Assembly (NCBI RefSeq): GCF_009932555.1
Contig: NZ_BLJO01000010.1
Coordinates: 123,972-187,971, forward strand
Length of the DNA stretch: 64,000 nt
From: Steroidobacter agaridevorans
Lineage (GTDB): Bacteria; Pseudomonadota; Gammaproteobacteria; Steroidobacterales; Steroidobacteraceae
Direction: 5' to 3'
This document shows positions 7,910 through 16,431 of this stretch, piece after piece (position 1 is the stretch's first letter; every line of letters begins with the position of its first letter). Below the pieces are notes generated by a model. The model did not search any database. It saw only the letters and a program-made list of their open reading frames with translations, and was not told where the DNA came from. The translations under genes were made by a program, and so were the position numbers.

Positions 7910-10384
7910 GTGAGCAGCGTGATCTGGTTCCTGGTGTTCGTGCTCGGCGCACTGACGCTCGCTTATAACCGCGCTTCGTTGCTGACAACGACGCTGGTGT
8001 ACGGCGGCGGCCTGCTGGCCTACGGTTTGTTCGGCGACCCCTCGCTGCCATTGCTGGTGGTGCTGTGGACGGCGCTGGCGGTGCTGGTGTTCCTGAACAT
8101 CGACGCACTGCGCATTCGTTTCATCTCGCGCCCCTTCCTGCGCGTCTATCGACGCATGCTGCCGTCGATGTCACAAACCGAAAAGGATGCGCTCGAAGCC
8201 GGCACCGTATGGTGGGATGGCGAGCTGTTCACCGGCGGCCCGGATTGGGACAAGCTGCTGTCCGCCGCCGCGCCGAAGCTCACTGCCGAAGAGCAGGCCT
8301 TCATCGACGGCCCCTGCGAAGAGCTGTGCCGCATGATCGACGATTGGGACATCACCCATCGCCGCGCCGACCTGCCGCCGCACATCTGGGAATACGTGAA
8401 GAACAAAGGTTTCTTCGCGATGATCATCCCGAAGAAATATGGTGGTCTGGAATTCTCCGCCTACGCTCACTCGTGCGTGCTCGTGAAGCTGTCGAGCCGT
8501 TCCGGCGTCGTAGCGTCCACGGTCGCCGTGCCGAACTCGCTCGGTCCCGGCGAGCTGCTCCTTCATTACGGCACGCAGGAACAGCGCGACTACTACCTGC
8601 CGCGCCTGGCGCGTGGCGAAGAGGTGCCCTGCTTCGCGTTGACCGGGCCGCGCGCCGGCTCGGACGCCGCGTCGATTCCCGATTTCGGCGTGGTCTGTAA
8701 AGGAACATTCGAAGGCCGCGAAATCCTCGGTGTGAAGCTGAACTTCAGCAAGCGTTACATCACGCTCGCGCCGATCGCGACCGTCATCGGTCTCGCGTTC
8801 AAGCTGTACGATCCCGACAAGCTGCTCGGCGAAGACAAGACCGATTACGGCATTACCTGCGCGCTGATCCCGCGCAACACTCCGGGCATCACCATCGGCC
8901 GTCGTCACTTCCCGATGAACGCGCCATTCCAGAACGGCCCCATCCAGGGCAAGGACGTGTTCGTGCCGCTCGATTATCTGATCGGCGGCATGAAGATGGC
9001 CGGTCAGGGCTGGCGCATGCTGGTGGAGCAGCTGTCGGTCGGTCGTTGTATCTCGCTGCCCTCGAGCGCGACCGGCGCAGCGAAGGCCGCGGTGTTCGCG
9101 ACCGGCGCGTACGCTCGTATTCGTCGTCAGTTCAACGTCTCCGTCGGCCAGTTCGAAGGCGTGATGGAAGTAATGGCTCGCATGACCGGCACGACCTACA
9201 TCATGGATGCGGCCCGATCCGTCACCGCCGGCGCCATCGATGGCGGCGAGAAGCCGTCGGTGCCCTCGGCGATGTTGAAATATCACCTCACCGAATACGG
9301 ACGCGTGATCGCGAACGACGCGATGGATATTCACGGCGGCAAAGGCATCTGCCTCGGTCCGAAGAATTATCTGGGTCGCGGTTATGAGCTGGTGCCCGTG
9401 GCGATCACGGTGGAAGGCGCGAACCTGCTGACGCGCAGCCTGATCATCTTCGGTCAGGGCGCGATTCGCTGCCATCCGTTCGTGTTGCGTGAAATGAATG
9501 CCGCGAAAGACAAGGACAAGCGCAAAGGCACGATCGAGTTCGACAAGGCGCTGTTCGGCCACATCGGTTTCACGATCAGCAACGCCGTGCGCTCTATGGT
9601 GATGGCGCTGACACTCGCGCGCTTCTCGAAGGTGCCGGAAGGACCGACGCAACGTTTCTATCAGCACATCAACCGGTTCAGCGCCTCGTTTGCTTTCGCG
9701 ACCGACGTGGCGATGCTGTCGCTCGGCGGCTATCTCAAGAAGAAAGAAAGCCTGTCGGCACGCCTCGGCGATGTACTGTCGTGCATGTATCTGGCCTCGA
9801 TGGTGCTGAAGCACTATGAGAACCAGGGCCGTCAGGAAGCGGACCTGCCGTTGGTGGAATGGGCCTGCCGCACGCTGCTGTACAAGGCTCAGGAACAATT
9901 GCACAGCTTCCTGCGCAACTTCCCGAATCGGTTCCTCGCGGGATTCATGCGGCTGTTCATTTTCCCACGCGGCCAGACGTATCACGCGCCTTCGGATCCG
10001 CTCAGCCACCAGCTGGTCGATCAGGTCATGCACCCGACCATCACGCGCGATCGCCTGACCGATGGCGTGTATCGCACGGTCGAGCCGACCAATCCGCTGG
10101 GCCTGCTGCATGAAGCGCTGGTGCTGAGCGAAACCGCCGAGCCGTTGGAAAAGCGCATTCGCGTCGATGGCGTGAAGACCGGCAAGGTCACAGCGCTCGA
10201 TCTGCCGGGACAGATTCAGCAGGCGTTGGCGGTGGGCATCCTGTCCGAGACCGAAGCCGCGATGCTGCGCGACTACGATCGGCGCGTGATGGATATCATC
10301 AACGTCGACGACTTCAACACCGAAGACCTGGCCGCCGGCCTTGAGCCGGTCGAGCTGCGTCAGGTGCGGGTCGGCAACGCCTGA
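7910..10384 (+). CDS. fadE: Acyl-CoA dehydrogenase FadE
   Basis: The protein is 824 residues from the chosen start. Like E. coli FadE (814), it has two or three N-terminal membrane helices (about 5-65) followed by acyl-CoA dehydrogenase N-terminal, middle and C-terminal domains and a long C-terminal extension. Recognisable pieces are PKKYGGLEFS, FALTGPRAGSDAASIPD and DIHGGKGICLGP. It catalyses the first oxidation of beta-oxidation, giving trans-2-enoyl-CoA. An open frame exists from GTG 7835, but GTG 7910 has AAGAGG eight bases upstream and gives an N-terminus beginning with the membrane helix, so I prefer it. No FadR-type operator was recognised. Confidence 0.93.
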   Translation: MSSVIWFLVFVLGALTLAYNRASLLTTTLVYGGGLLAYGLFGDPSLPLLVVLWTALAVLVFLNIDALRIRFISRPFLRVYRRMLPSMSQTEKDALEAGTVWWDGELFTGGPDWDKLLSAAAPKLTAEEQAFIDGPCEELCRMIDDWDITHRRADLPPHIWEYVKNKGFFAMIIPKKYGGLEFSAYAHSCVLVKLSSRSGVVASTVAVPNSLGPGELLLHYGTQEQRDYYLPRLARGEEVPCFALTGPRAGSDAASIPDFGVVCKGTFEGREILGVKLNFSKRYITLAPIATVIGLAFKLYDPDKLLGEDKTDYGITCALIPRNTPGITIGRRHFPMNAPFQNGPIQGKDVFVPLDYLIGGMKMAGQGWRMLVEQLSVGRCISLPSSATGAAKAAVFATGAYARIRRQFNVSVGQFEGVMEVMARMTGTTYIMDAARSVTAGAIDGGEKPSVPSAMLKYHLTEYGRVIANDAMDIHGGKGICLGPKNYLGRGYELVPVAITVEGANLLTRSLIIFGQGAIRCHPFVLREMNAAKDKDKRKGTIEFDKALFGHIGFTISNAVRSMVMALTLARFSKVPEGPTQRFYQHINRFSASFAFATDVAMLSLGGYLKKKESLSARLGDVLSCMYLASMVLKHYENQGRQEADLPLVEWACRTLLYKAQEQLHSFLRNFPNRFLAGFMRLFIFPRGQTYHAPSDPLSHQLVDQVMHPTITRDRLTDGVYRTVEPTNPLGLLHEALVLSETAEPLEKRIRVDGVKTGKVTALDLPGQIQQALAVGILSETEAAMLRDYDRRVMDIINVDDFNTEDLAAGLEPVELRQVRVGNA

Positions 10385-10408
10385 CGCGGCTCCATGCTCG
10401 TGGCGTTG

Positions 10409-10978
10409 CTAGGCTTTCGTTTTGTATTCGAGCACGACCAGTCCGCCCGTGAACGATTGCGCCGAGACTAGTGACAGTCGGCGCAAGCTCATGTCCGACG
10501 GGGTAAAGGATCTACCGCGACCAAGCAGGACCGGAAGCACGCGCAGGCGCAATACGTCGACTTCGCCCGCGCGCAGCAACGCATCGCTCAGGCTCAGACT
10601 GCCCCAAACGATCAGGTCGCCGGCGAATCGATGGCGTAGGCCGCGAACCGCAGCCACGGCGTCACCCCTGAGGATCTCGGCGGAAGCGTTCGTTCCCCAG
10701 GGGGCCGACTCGAGCGTGGAAGAAACGACGAACTTGGGCAACTCCCTGATCGGAGCCGCGATCGGTTCGGCAGCCGGGTCCGCGGACGGCCAGTAGTCCG
10801 CGAACATGCGGTAGGTCTTCGAGCCGAGGACGATGGCAGAAACGCCGGACAACATCCGCAATTGTTCGGTATCGGCGTCGTTGACCCAATTCGCATTGAC
10901 GAAAAAGTCGATACCGCCATCCGCATCCTCGGCGTACCCGTCGAGGCTGACGATCTGTTCCACGATTACCTTGCCCAT
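10409..10978 (-). CDS. Dihydrofolate-reductase-fold (RibD C-terminal) family protein
   Basis: The 189-residue protein belongs to the broad family related to the C-terminal reductase domain of RibD and to dihydrofolate reductase. It has the N-terminal VIVEQIVSLDGY strand-turn, a G(S/R)KTYRMF segment for NADPH binding, DLIVWGS and LLGRGRSFT near the end. Members are NADPH-dependent reductases of mostly unknown substrate, and there is no pathway context here. It converges on fadE with a 24-base gap. Confidence 0.8.
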   Translation of the reverse strand: MGKVIVEQIVSLDGYAEDADGGIDFFVNANWVNDADTEQLRMLSGVSAIVLGSKTYRMFADYWPSADPAAEPIAAPIRELPKFVVSSTLESAPWGTNASAEILRGDAVAAVRGLRHRFAGDLIVWGSLSLSDALLRAGEVDVLRLRVLPVLLGRGRSFTPSDMSLRRLSLVSAQSFTGGLVVLEYKTKA

Positions 10979-11343
10979 GCTGCCCTCGCTACGTTGGCGC
11001 CGGAGATCGGCGCCGGTTTCCCTGAAAGACGAACGAGCGAGCGCGCAGCCGACATGACGCCTGCAGCCGTCACTTCCACCAAAGATTCATCTCATGTTCC
11101 CACAGCCAGCGCGACACCAGGCACCGCTCCCAGAGTCAGCATGTGATCGATGCTGGCGCGACCGTAAGCGCCGCGATATATCACGACAGCCTCGGTGCTT
11201 CCACCGCCATCTCAGCGCGGGTACATTAACGGCGTGCACCTCCTGTGTACGCTCGGTTTGCGTCGGAGCTGATCATCCGACCCGCCGGTAGACGCGAACC
11301 AGAGCGTACCCGTCATCGCTCATCCCATCGGAGTCCTCCAAGA
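10979..11343. other. Intergenic stretch between divergent genes
   Basis: These 365 bases carry the promoters for the DHFR-fold gene and the DUF4399 gene. Open frames here are short and lack ribosome-binding sites and family resemblance. The only possible signal is an AT-rich GTACATTAAC near 11222-11231, which could hold a -10 element, but no matching -35 was found. I see no repeat, RNA gene or operator. Confidence 0.5.
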
Positions 11344-11787
11344 ATGAAACACCAATTCAAGGCTCGATTCGCGCTCGCCGCGGCGGCTGCTCTTTCCATC
11401 GCCGCCGGCGTCGCGCTCGCTGATGGCCTGAAGCGCACGCCTTCGCCTGCCGGCGCGGAGGTGTATTTCATCGCGCCCGTCGATGGCGCGACAGTCACCA
11501 GCCCGGTGACGGTGAAGTTCGGCTTGAAGGGCATGGGCATCGCCCCGGCGGGCATCACGTTCGACAACACCGGCCATCATCACCTCATCATTGACGCGGA
11601 CCTGCCGCCGGCCGGCGCGCCGATTCCGACCGACGCGAATCATATGCACTTCGGCAAAGGCCAGACCGAAGCGACCCTCGAACTCAAGCCGGGCAAGCAC
11701 ACGTTGCAGCTGTTGCTCGGCGACTTCGGCCACGTGCCGCACGATCCGATCGTGACTTCGAAGAAAATCACGATCACGGTGAAGTGA
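11344..11787 (+). CDS. DUF4399 domain secreted protein
   Basis: The product is 147 residues with an N-terminal signal peptide (cleaved near residue 27, AGVALA). The mature part has the DUF4399 pattern: a PVDGATVTSPVTVKFGLKGM strand pair, GHHHLIID, NHMHFGKGQTEA and a C-terminal HTLQLLLGDFGHVPH segment. The His-rich clusters suggest metal binding, but that is inference. Family function is unknown, and members are predicted periplasmic immunoglobulin-like folds. ATG 11344 has GGAG about 10 bases upstream. The stop codon overlaps the GTG start of the DNA polymerase IV gene (GTGA), so the two are co-translated. Confidence 0.85.
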   Translation: MKHQFKARFALAAAAALSIAAGVALADGLKRTPSPAGAEVYFIAPVDGATVTSPVTVKFGLKGMGIAPAGITFDNTGHHHLIIDADLPPAGAPIPTDANHMHFGKGQTEATLELKPGKHTLQLLLGDFGHVPHDPIVTSKKITITVK

Positions 11788-12956
11788 CGCGATCCATCCT
11801 GCATGTGGACATGGACGCGTTCTACGCGTCCGTGGAGATGCGCGACAATCCCGAGTTGCGCGGCAAACCAGTGATCGTGGGCGGCCTCGGCGGACGTGGT
11901 GTCGTCGCGGCCGCTTCCTATGAAGTGCGCAAATACGGCGTGCACTCCGCCATGCCGATGCGCGAAGCGCTGAAGCGCTGCCCGCACGCGGTATGCGTGA
12001 AGCCGCGTTTCGAACAGTACAAATCAGTCTCCAACGCCGTCTTCGAGATCTTTCATCGCTTCACACCGTTGGTGCAGGGATTGTCGCTCGACGAGGCGTT
12101 CCTCGATGTAACTCACAGCCAGGCGGCGCTTGGCTCGGCGGAATCGATTGCGAAGCAGATCAAGCAGCTCATCCTGCAGCAGACTCAGCTGACGGCGTCG
12201 GTCGGGGTTGCGCCCAACAAGCTGGTTGCGAAGATTGCCTCGGATCTGCGCAAGCCGGATGGGCTGGTCGTGGTGCCGCAGGAACAGGTGACCGCGATTC
12301 TGGATCCGCTGCCGATTCGACGCCTGCATGGCCTTGGCAACAAGACCGCTCCCCTGCTCGAGCGAATCGGCATCGTGACTTTGCGCGATCTGCGGCTCGC
12401 GCCCGACGCGACGTTGCGCTCTGTGTTTGGGAAATACACGTCGCAGATGAAGGCGCGTGCCGCCGGCGAAGACGATCGACCGGTGATTCCGGATTACGAT
12501 GAGAAGCAGATCTCTTCCGAAACGACTTTCGATAAAGACATCGTCGATCCTTCGCAGCTGCACGCTGTGCTCGCACAGCTAGCCGATCGAACCGCAGCCC
12601 GGTTGCGGGCGCAGGGCTGGCTGTCGGAGCGCGTGACAGTGAAGATTCGCCGCCACGACTTCAAAACATACACGCGCCAGTGCGCCGTTCGCCCGGCGAC
12701 CCAGGAAACAAAGCCTCTCGCCGCGGCGGCAGCGAACCTGCTCAACGAATGGATCAAAGCACAGCCTCGCACACCGGTTCGCTTGCTCGGCGTCGGAGCC
12801 GGAGATCTCACAGCTCAACCGCAGCTGGAATTGTTTTCGGCGCCAGAGTCGAAGAAGAACAAGCACCTCGACGCGGCGCTGGATGATATTCGCGCGAAGT
12901 TTGGGAATACGGCGGTGTCGCGGGCGAGCTCGCTGAAGAGTCGCGACTCGCACTAA
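11784..12956 (+). CDS. dinB: DNA polymerase IV (Y-family)
   Basis: This 390-residue translesion polymerase starts at GTG 11784, overlapping the upstream stop by four bases. The catalytic carboxylates are in HVDMDAFYASVE and SLDEAFLDVT. The palm/fingers motif KYGVHSAMPMREAL, the thumb GVAPNKLVAKIASD with a helix-hairpin-helix (RLHGLGNKTAPLLERIG) and the C-terminal little-finger domain are all present. It lacks a visible LexA box; any SOS control would have to act through the upstream DUF4399 promoter, where I found no typical LexA palindrome. Confidence 0.95.
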   Translation: MTRSILHVDMDAFYASVEMRDNPELRGKPVIVGGLGGRGVVAAASYEVRKYGVHSAMPMREALKRCPHAVCVKPRFEQYKSVSNAVFEIFHRFTPLVQGLSLDEAFLDVTHSQAALGSAESIAKQIKQLILQQTQLTASVGVAPNKLVAKIASDLRKPDGLVVVPQEQVTAILDPLPIRRLHGLGNKTAPLLERIGIVTLRDLRLAPDATLRSVFGKYTSQMKARAAGEDDRPVIPDYDEKQISSETTFDKDIVDPSQLHAVLAQLADRTAARLRAQGWLSERVTVKIRRHDFKTYTRQCAVRPATQETKPLAAAAANLLNEWIKAQPRTPVRLLGVGAGDLTAQPQLELFSAPESKKNKHLDAALDDIRAKFGNTAVSRASSLKSRDSH

Positions 12957-12967
12957 CCATGCGCGCG

Positions 12968-13291
12968 TCAGGCAGCAACAGTAATTCCGGCCGCCTGAGC
13001 ACGGCGCGCGGGCTGCACAACAATCTGGACATGCTGATCCAGCGACACCAGCGCCTGCATCAAGCGTTCGAGCGAAATGTTCTGAAGCTTATAGCGCCGG
13101 ACCTGAGAGACTTTGGGTTGGCTCATGCCGATGATGGCGGCCGCTTCCGTTTGGCTCAGGTTGCGTTGGTCGATCAGACCATTGAGCTTCATCGCGAGAA
13201 CAGCTTTCGCCGACAGCTCTGCCGCATCCTCGAAACCGAGATCCACCAGGGCGTTGGTGGTGCCCTTGGAATTTTTGGCCTTGCGACTCAT
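12968..13291 (-). CDS. XRE-family antitoxin (HigA-like)
   Basis: The 107-residue protein has a central helix-turn-helix (about residues 36-72: LIDQRNLSQTEAAAIIGMSQ then a recognition helix). It is of the type paired with Gp49/HigB toxins. Known antitoxins of this class bind and neutralise the toxin and repress their own promoter. Its ATG overlaps the stop of the toxin gene (ATGA), giving the toxin-first order typical of higBA. It converges on dinB with a 12-base gap. Confidence 0.85.
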   Translation of the reverse strand: MSRKAKNSKGTTNALVDLGFEDAAELSAKAVLAMKLNGLIDQRNLSQTEAAAIIGMSQPKVSQVRRYKLQNISLERLMQALVSLDQHVQIVVQPARRAQAAGITVAA

Positions 13292-13653
13292 TGCACGCTC
13301 CCGCTCGCCTCGTAACGGGCGAGCACCGACTTCATTCGTTTCTCGATCAGCTCCACATCGGGCCGCGGCGTGGCGATGCCGGACTTGGATTTCTTCTGAA
13401 ATGCATGCAGCACATGCACCCTATCGCCGATCCGCACCGTATAGACGGCGCGAAAGGTGTCGCCCCGATGATCCTCGACCAGCTCGTACACTCCCGAACC
13501 GTTCTCTCTCCAGGGTTTGGCAGAGTCAGGCGTGCCGCCCAACTGCACGACGAATAGCGCAACGCCCATGTCCTTCTGGACGGGAAGCGGAAACTCCTTG
13601 AAATCCTTCTTCGAGGAGCCCTCCCAGTACAGAGGCTTGCGGTTCTCAGGCAT
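13288..13653 (-). CDS. RelE/HigB-family toxin (phage Gp49-like)
   Basis: The product is 121 residues from the preferred ATG (13651-13653); an upstream in-frame ATG at 13701 would add 16 residues and has a better-spaced GAGG. The KPLYWEGSSKKDFKEFP opening and FRAVYTVRIGDRVHVLHAFQKKSKSGIATP core are typical of the Gp49-like/HigB branch, which are ribosome-dependent mRNA endonucleases. The HAFQKK(S) segment holds conserved basic residues of the active site. It is followed by, and overlaps, the antitoxin gene. A strong palindrome sits three bases upstream of the preferred start. Confidence 0.85.
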   Translation of the reverse strand: MPENRKPLYWEGSSKKDFKEFPLPVQKDMGVALFVVQLGGTPDSAKPWRENGSGVYELVEDHRGDTFRAVYTVRIGDRVHVLHAFQKKSKSGIATPRPDVELIEKRMKSVLARYEASGSVQ

Positions 13654-13656
13654 CAC

Positions 13657-13674
13657 TATACCCGTTCGGGTATA
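13657..13674. promoter_or_regulatory. Palindromic operator candidate of the toxin-antitoxin operon
   Basis: TATACCCGTTCGGGTATA is a perfect 8-bp inverted repeat around a 2-base centre, directly upstream of the preferred toxin start. XRE-type antitoxins commonly bind such palindromes over their own promoter, so autoregulation is likely. Its half sites also resemble -10 elements (TATACC or TATAGT on the minus strand), so binding would cover the RNA polymerase site. If translation begins at the upstream ATG (13701), this palindrome lies inside the gene. Confidence 0.6.
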
Positions 13675-13808
13675 GATTTCAAGCTGCGTGATCTTCGGCA
13701 TCCTTGCCATTCCTCGACATAACGTCCGCGACTTCCACTTAAGGCTGTATCTTTGCTCGCGAGCGCGCGGCTACATTTGGCCGCGGCTCGCCGAGCCGGG
13801 ACGTTTAT

Positions 13809-14651
13809 TTATTTGGACTCCTCATCATGGATCGATGTTTTCTTCCCCACCGAAACCCGCGGCGCCAGTTGCAGCTTCCTCGCACGCAACCGAGGTGAAG
13901 CTAACGCGGGAGCGATGCGCGGGCACTGGCGCGAGATTTCGCACGCCACTTCCAGTTCAGCCGCGATGAGTTGAGTGCCGAGCAAGCGCGTCATGTGCAG
14001 TCGGCGAGTGTCGTTTGCAGCGGCGAAGCGGATCAGATCCGGCCAGAAGGCGGGATTGGTGGGCCAGCGAGGCATCATCAGTTCGCCGTAACTTCCAGCA
14101 ATGCATCTGATTTGCCAGAGCGGTGTGTTGACCAACCGCTTGGCCGTGGCGTGGGGCATTGCGTAGACCATGCGCGCAGCCATCGTGTTCTTTCCCGCGA
14201 CATGCCACGCATGTAGCAGCGCCAATTCACAGAACGAACACTGCGCCGACGCATCCCCCACGCGCGCATAACGCTGAACGGCCAACGCGCTCGCCGATGA
14301 GGTCGCGTTGTCGCACACCGCATTCCAGAAGTTTTCGTCCTCGAACCCAAGCGAATAAAGCGAATAAGGCATCTCCGCGAGTGCACGCAATGCGCGAGGG
14401 GATAGTGCGCAGAGTGCCGCGCGTTGTCGCGGCGGCAGGTGCTGCAGTTGAGTCGAGCTATCCGTGGAGTCGCGCTCCGCTACGAGCAGCTCGAGGTAAT
14501 CCAGATTGAGGTGACGAATCCGCGCGAGCAGCGCGGCATTGAGCACAGGTGCGCGCACCTCGACATCACGATCGAGCGTCGCTCTTTCGACAGCAATCGA
14601 ATGTGCGCTCGCACCGTTAACTAAAGACTGTTCCGTGTAGCTCGATGACAT
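13809..14651 (-). CDS. FlhD-like protein with an apparent internal duplication (candidate)
   Basis: The product is 280 residues from ATG 14649-14651, which has AAGGA seven bases upstream. Residues about 41-115 resemble FlhD by eye: an LLARIRHLNLDYLELL helix, a central Ala/Leu-rich region, then LRALAEMPYSLYSLGF and EDENFWNAV, compared with DINLSYLLLAQRL, MVKLAETNQLVCQFRF and the DDHQTI region of E. coli FlhD. A second block (about 139-212) repeats the spacing, ending TNPAFWPDLIRFA. FlhD normally forms a heteromer with FlhC and activates flagellar class 2 promoters. The divergent neighbour resembles FlhC, which strengthens the reading. There is no signal peptide or membrane helix. A hypothetical protein of unknown function remains possible. 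Confidence 0.5.
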   Translation of the reverse strand: MSSSYTEQSLVNGASAHSIAVERATLDRDVEVRAPVLNAALLARIRHLNLDYLELLVAERDSTDSSTQLQHLPPRQRAALCALSPRALRALAEMPYSLYSLGFEDENFWNAVCDNATSSASALAVQRYARVGDASAQCSFCELALLHAWHVAGKNTMAARMVYAMPHATAKRLVNTPLWQIRCIAGSYGELMMPRWPTNPAFWPDLIRFAAANDTRRLHMTRLLGTQLIAAELEVACEISRQCPRIAPALASPRLRARKLQLAPRVSVGKKTSIHDEESK

Positions 14652-14783
14652 GCCGCTTCCTTGCGAACTGAGGGGCGACGAATGTATTCGGAGCTTTACG
14701 CGCAGGTCAATTGCGGAGCACACTATGCGCGTCCGCAGACAAGTCAACAGACATCAATGGACGGCACAGAACAGGGAGTTCGC

Positions 14784-15392
14784 ATGGACCACGACAACGA
14801 TTCGTATAGTAACGAGCGCAGCCGGAATGACCTCGCGCTGCGCATGATTCGCCATGAAGCGCGTACGTGCACGATTCGGGAATGCACCGGCCTCACGGAC
14901 GATCGCATTCGTCGCCTTTATAAATCGTATGCACATGAGCTGAGCGAAGCACCCGTGCGTCGTCGCCGCGGGAAATCGCCGCGGCAGGTGACCTTCTTCG
15001 TCCGCAACACTCGCGCGCAGTTCGAATCTTCGCTACTCGCCGGCGCATTCGCCGCCTTCGGCCTCTTGTATGCAATAACGAACCAGATGCCGAGCGAGCC
15101 ACCCGATGCGCTCGACTACGGCCGCCGGTTCTGCGATGCATACGAAACACACCAACAGCTACTCAACACGCCGACGCTCTCGTTCGAGCACGCGTGGTTC
15201 CTGCTCCAGCTCCTGAACCGCAGCGGCGATCTGCGCGCCGTGCGTTGTCGACACTGCGACAGCTACTACCTGCGCGACAAATTCAACCTCTGTCGCCACA
15301 CCTGCCCGACATGCAGACTGAAACGGGCGCGCGTCCGGCGCGTCAGGCCCCGCAGACCCTGTTCCAGTTCACGCGCTGTAATGCGCGACTGA
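14784..15392 (+). CDS. FlhC-like transcriptional activator
   Basis: The product is 202 residues from ATG 14784 (GGGAG five bases upstream); E. coli FlhC is 192. The N-terminal part (DLALRMIRHEARTCTI, then GLTDDRIRRLYKSYAHE) matches the DNA-binding helices of FlhC. Residues 132-150 (LSFEHAWFLLQLLNRSGDL) match the LTRAWTLVRF segment. The four zinc ligands are present as C155-x2-C158 and C174-x2-C177 with 15 residues between, against 16 in E. coli. Alternative starts at 14682 (GAGGGG upstream) and TTG 14661 would add residues but leave almost no divergent promoter. No flagellar gene is nearby, so the target genes are unknown. Confidence 0.75.
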   Translation: MDHDNDSYSNERSRNDLALRMIRHEARTCTIRECTGLTDDRIRRLYKSYAHELSEAPVRRRRGKSPRQVTFFVRNTRAQFESSLLAGAFAAFGLLYAITNQMPSEPPDALDYGRRFCDAYETHQQLLNTPTLSFEHAWFLLQLLNRSGDLRAVRCRHCDSYYLRDKFNLCRHTCPTCRLKRARVRRVRPRRPCSSSRAVMRD

Positions 15393-15404
15393 TAAACTGC
15401 CCGC

Positions 15405-16358
15405 ATGCCACTGCGCTCGCCCAACATCCTCGCCGGACCTTATCTCGAACGTGCCGCGCACCGTCGCAAGGACGAGACGCATGTGCAGGCGGTGCTGGCC
15501 GATCCGCGGACGCTGTTCGTGCCGGTCTGGCAAACGCGCAATTCCGTGCTTCGGCAGGGCGAGCTGCTGACCGCCCATTTCGTCACCGGCATGCAGGCCT
15601 TCGGCCCGATCGCCGTCACCGATTACGTGTGGTTGGGCGAGTTTCGCGGCCAAGCTGTTTTTGCTGTCGGCTTGTCAGGCGAACGCCCGCAACTGGCCGA
15701 CCCGACCGTGGATTTCCAGGACTTGCGCATGCTCGCCGGAGCGCTGCCGGCCGACGAGGCCGGGCTGCTGGCATACGCGCGCGCCATGATTCACTGGCGC
15801 GAGGCCCACCGCTTCTGCGGCCGGTGCGGCTCGCCGACCGAGGCCGTCGATGGCGGCCATGTGCTCAGATGCAGTAACGAAAGCTGCCGTTCGCAGCAGT
15901 TTCCCCGCATCGACCCGGCAGTAATCGTGCTGGTCACGGACGGCGAGCGCGCCCTGCTCGGCCGCCAGGCAAGCTGGCCGCCGGGCCGCTACTCGACGAT
16001 TGCAGGGTTCGTCGAGCCGGGCGAAAGCCTGGAAGACGCCGTCGCGCGTGAAGTCCACGAGGAAACCGGCGTGGATGTGGGCGTGGTGGACTACCATTCG
16101 TCTCAGCCGTGGCCTTTCCCCTCATCGTTGATGCTGGGATTTACGGCATACGCCCGTAGCACGGATATCTCGCGAATCGACGACGAGCTAGAGGACGTAC
16201 GCTGGTGGACGCGCGCCGAGATCGCCGGCGGAGCGGTCGCGCTGCCGATCACGCATTCGATCTCCTTCCGGCTGGTCGAGGATTGGTACGACTCGGGCGC
16301 GGCTCGCCCGCTGCGGGAAGAGCCTGGCGTACGAATGTGGCAGTTGCCGCGCCGCTGA
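15405..16358 (+). CDS. nudC: NAD(+)/NADH diphosphatase and RNA decapping NUDIX enzyme
   Basis: The 317-residue protein has an N-terminal domain, a zinc ribbon (CGRCG, then CSNESC) and a C-terminal NUDIX domain with the box GFVEPGESLEDAVAREVHEETG. The NudC-specific SQPWPFPSSLM motif follows 20 or so residues later. NudC hydrolyses NAD(H) to NMN(H) and AMP and removes NAD caps from RNA 5' ends. The start ATG 15405 lies 12 bases after the FlhC-like gene and may be read from the same transcript. Confidence 0.93.
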   Translation: MPLRSPNILAGPYLERAAHRRKDETHVQAVLADPRTLFVPVWQTRNSVLRQGELLTAHFVTGMQAFGPIAVTDYVWLGEFRGQAVFAVGLSGERPQLADPTVDFQDLRMLAGALPADEAGLLAYARAMIHWREAHRFCGRCGSPTEAVDGGHVLRCSNESCRSQQFPRIDPAVIVLVTDGERALLGRQASWPPGRYSTIAGFVEPGESLEDAVAREVHEETGVDVGVVDYHSSQPWPFPSSLMLGFTAYARSTDISRIDDELEDVRWWTRAEIAGGAVALPITHSISFRLVEDWYDSGAARPLREEPGVRMWQLPRR

Positions 16359-16431
16359 CCGCGCGACCCATGCGCCTATTTTCAGTGCGCATTCATCCAC
16401 CGTTAGATCTGCTGCTCTACAATCCTCGCCC

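Noticed and set aside
8171-10111. 646-codon open frame on the minus strand across fadE
   Set aside because: It is antisense to a full-length FadE, is rich in Arg/His/Gln as expected of a GC-rich shadow frame, and matches no family.
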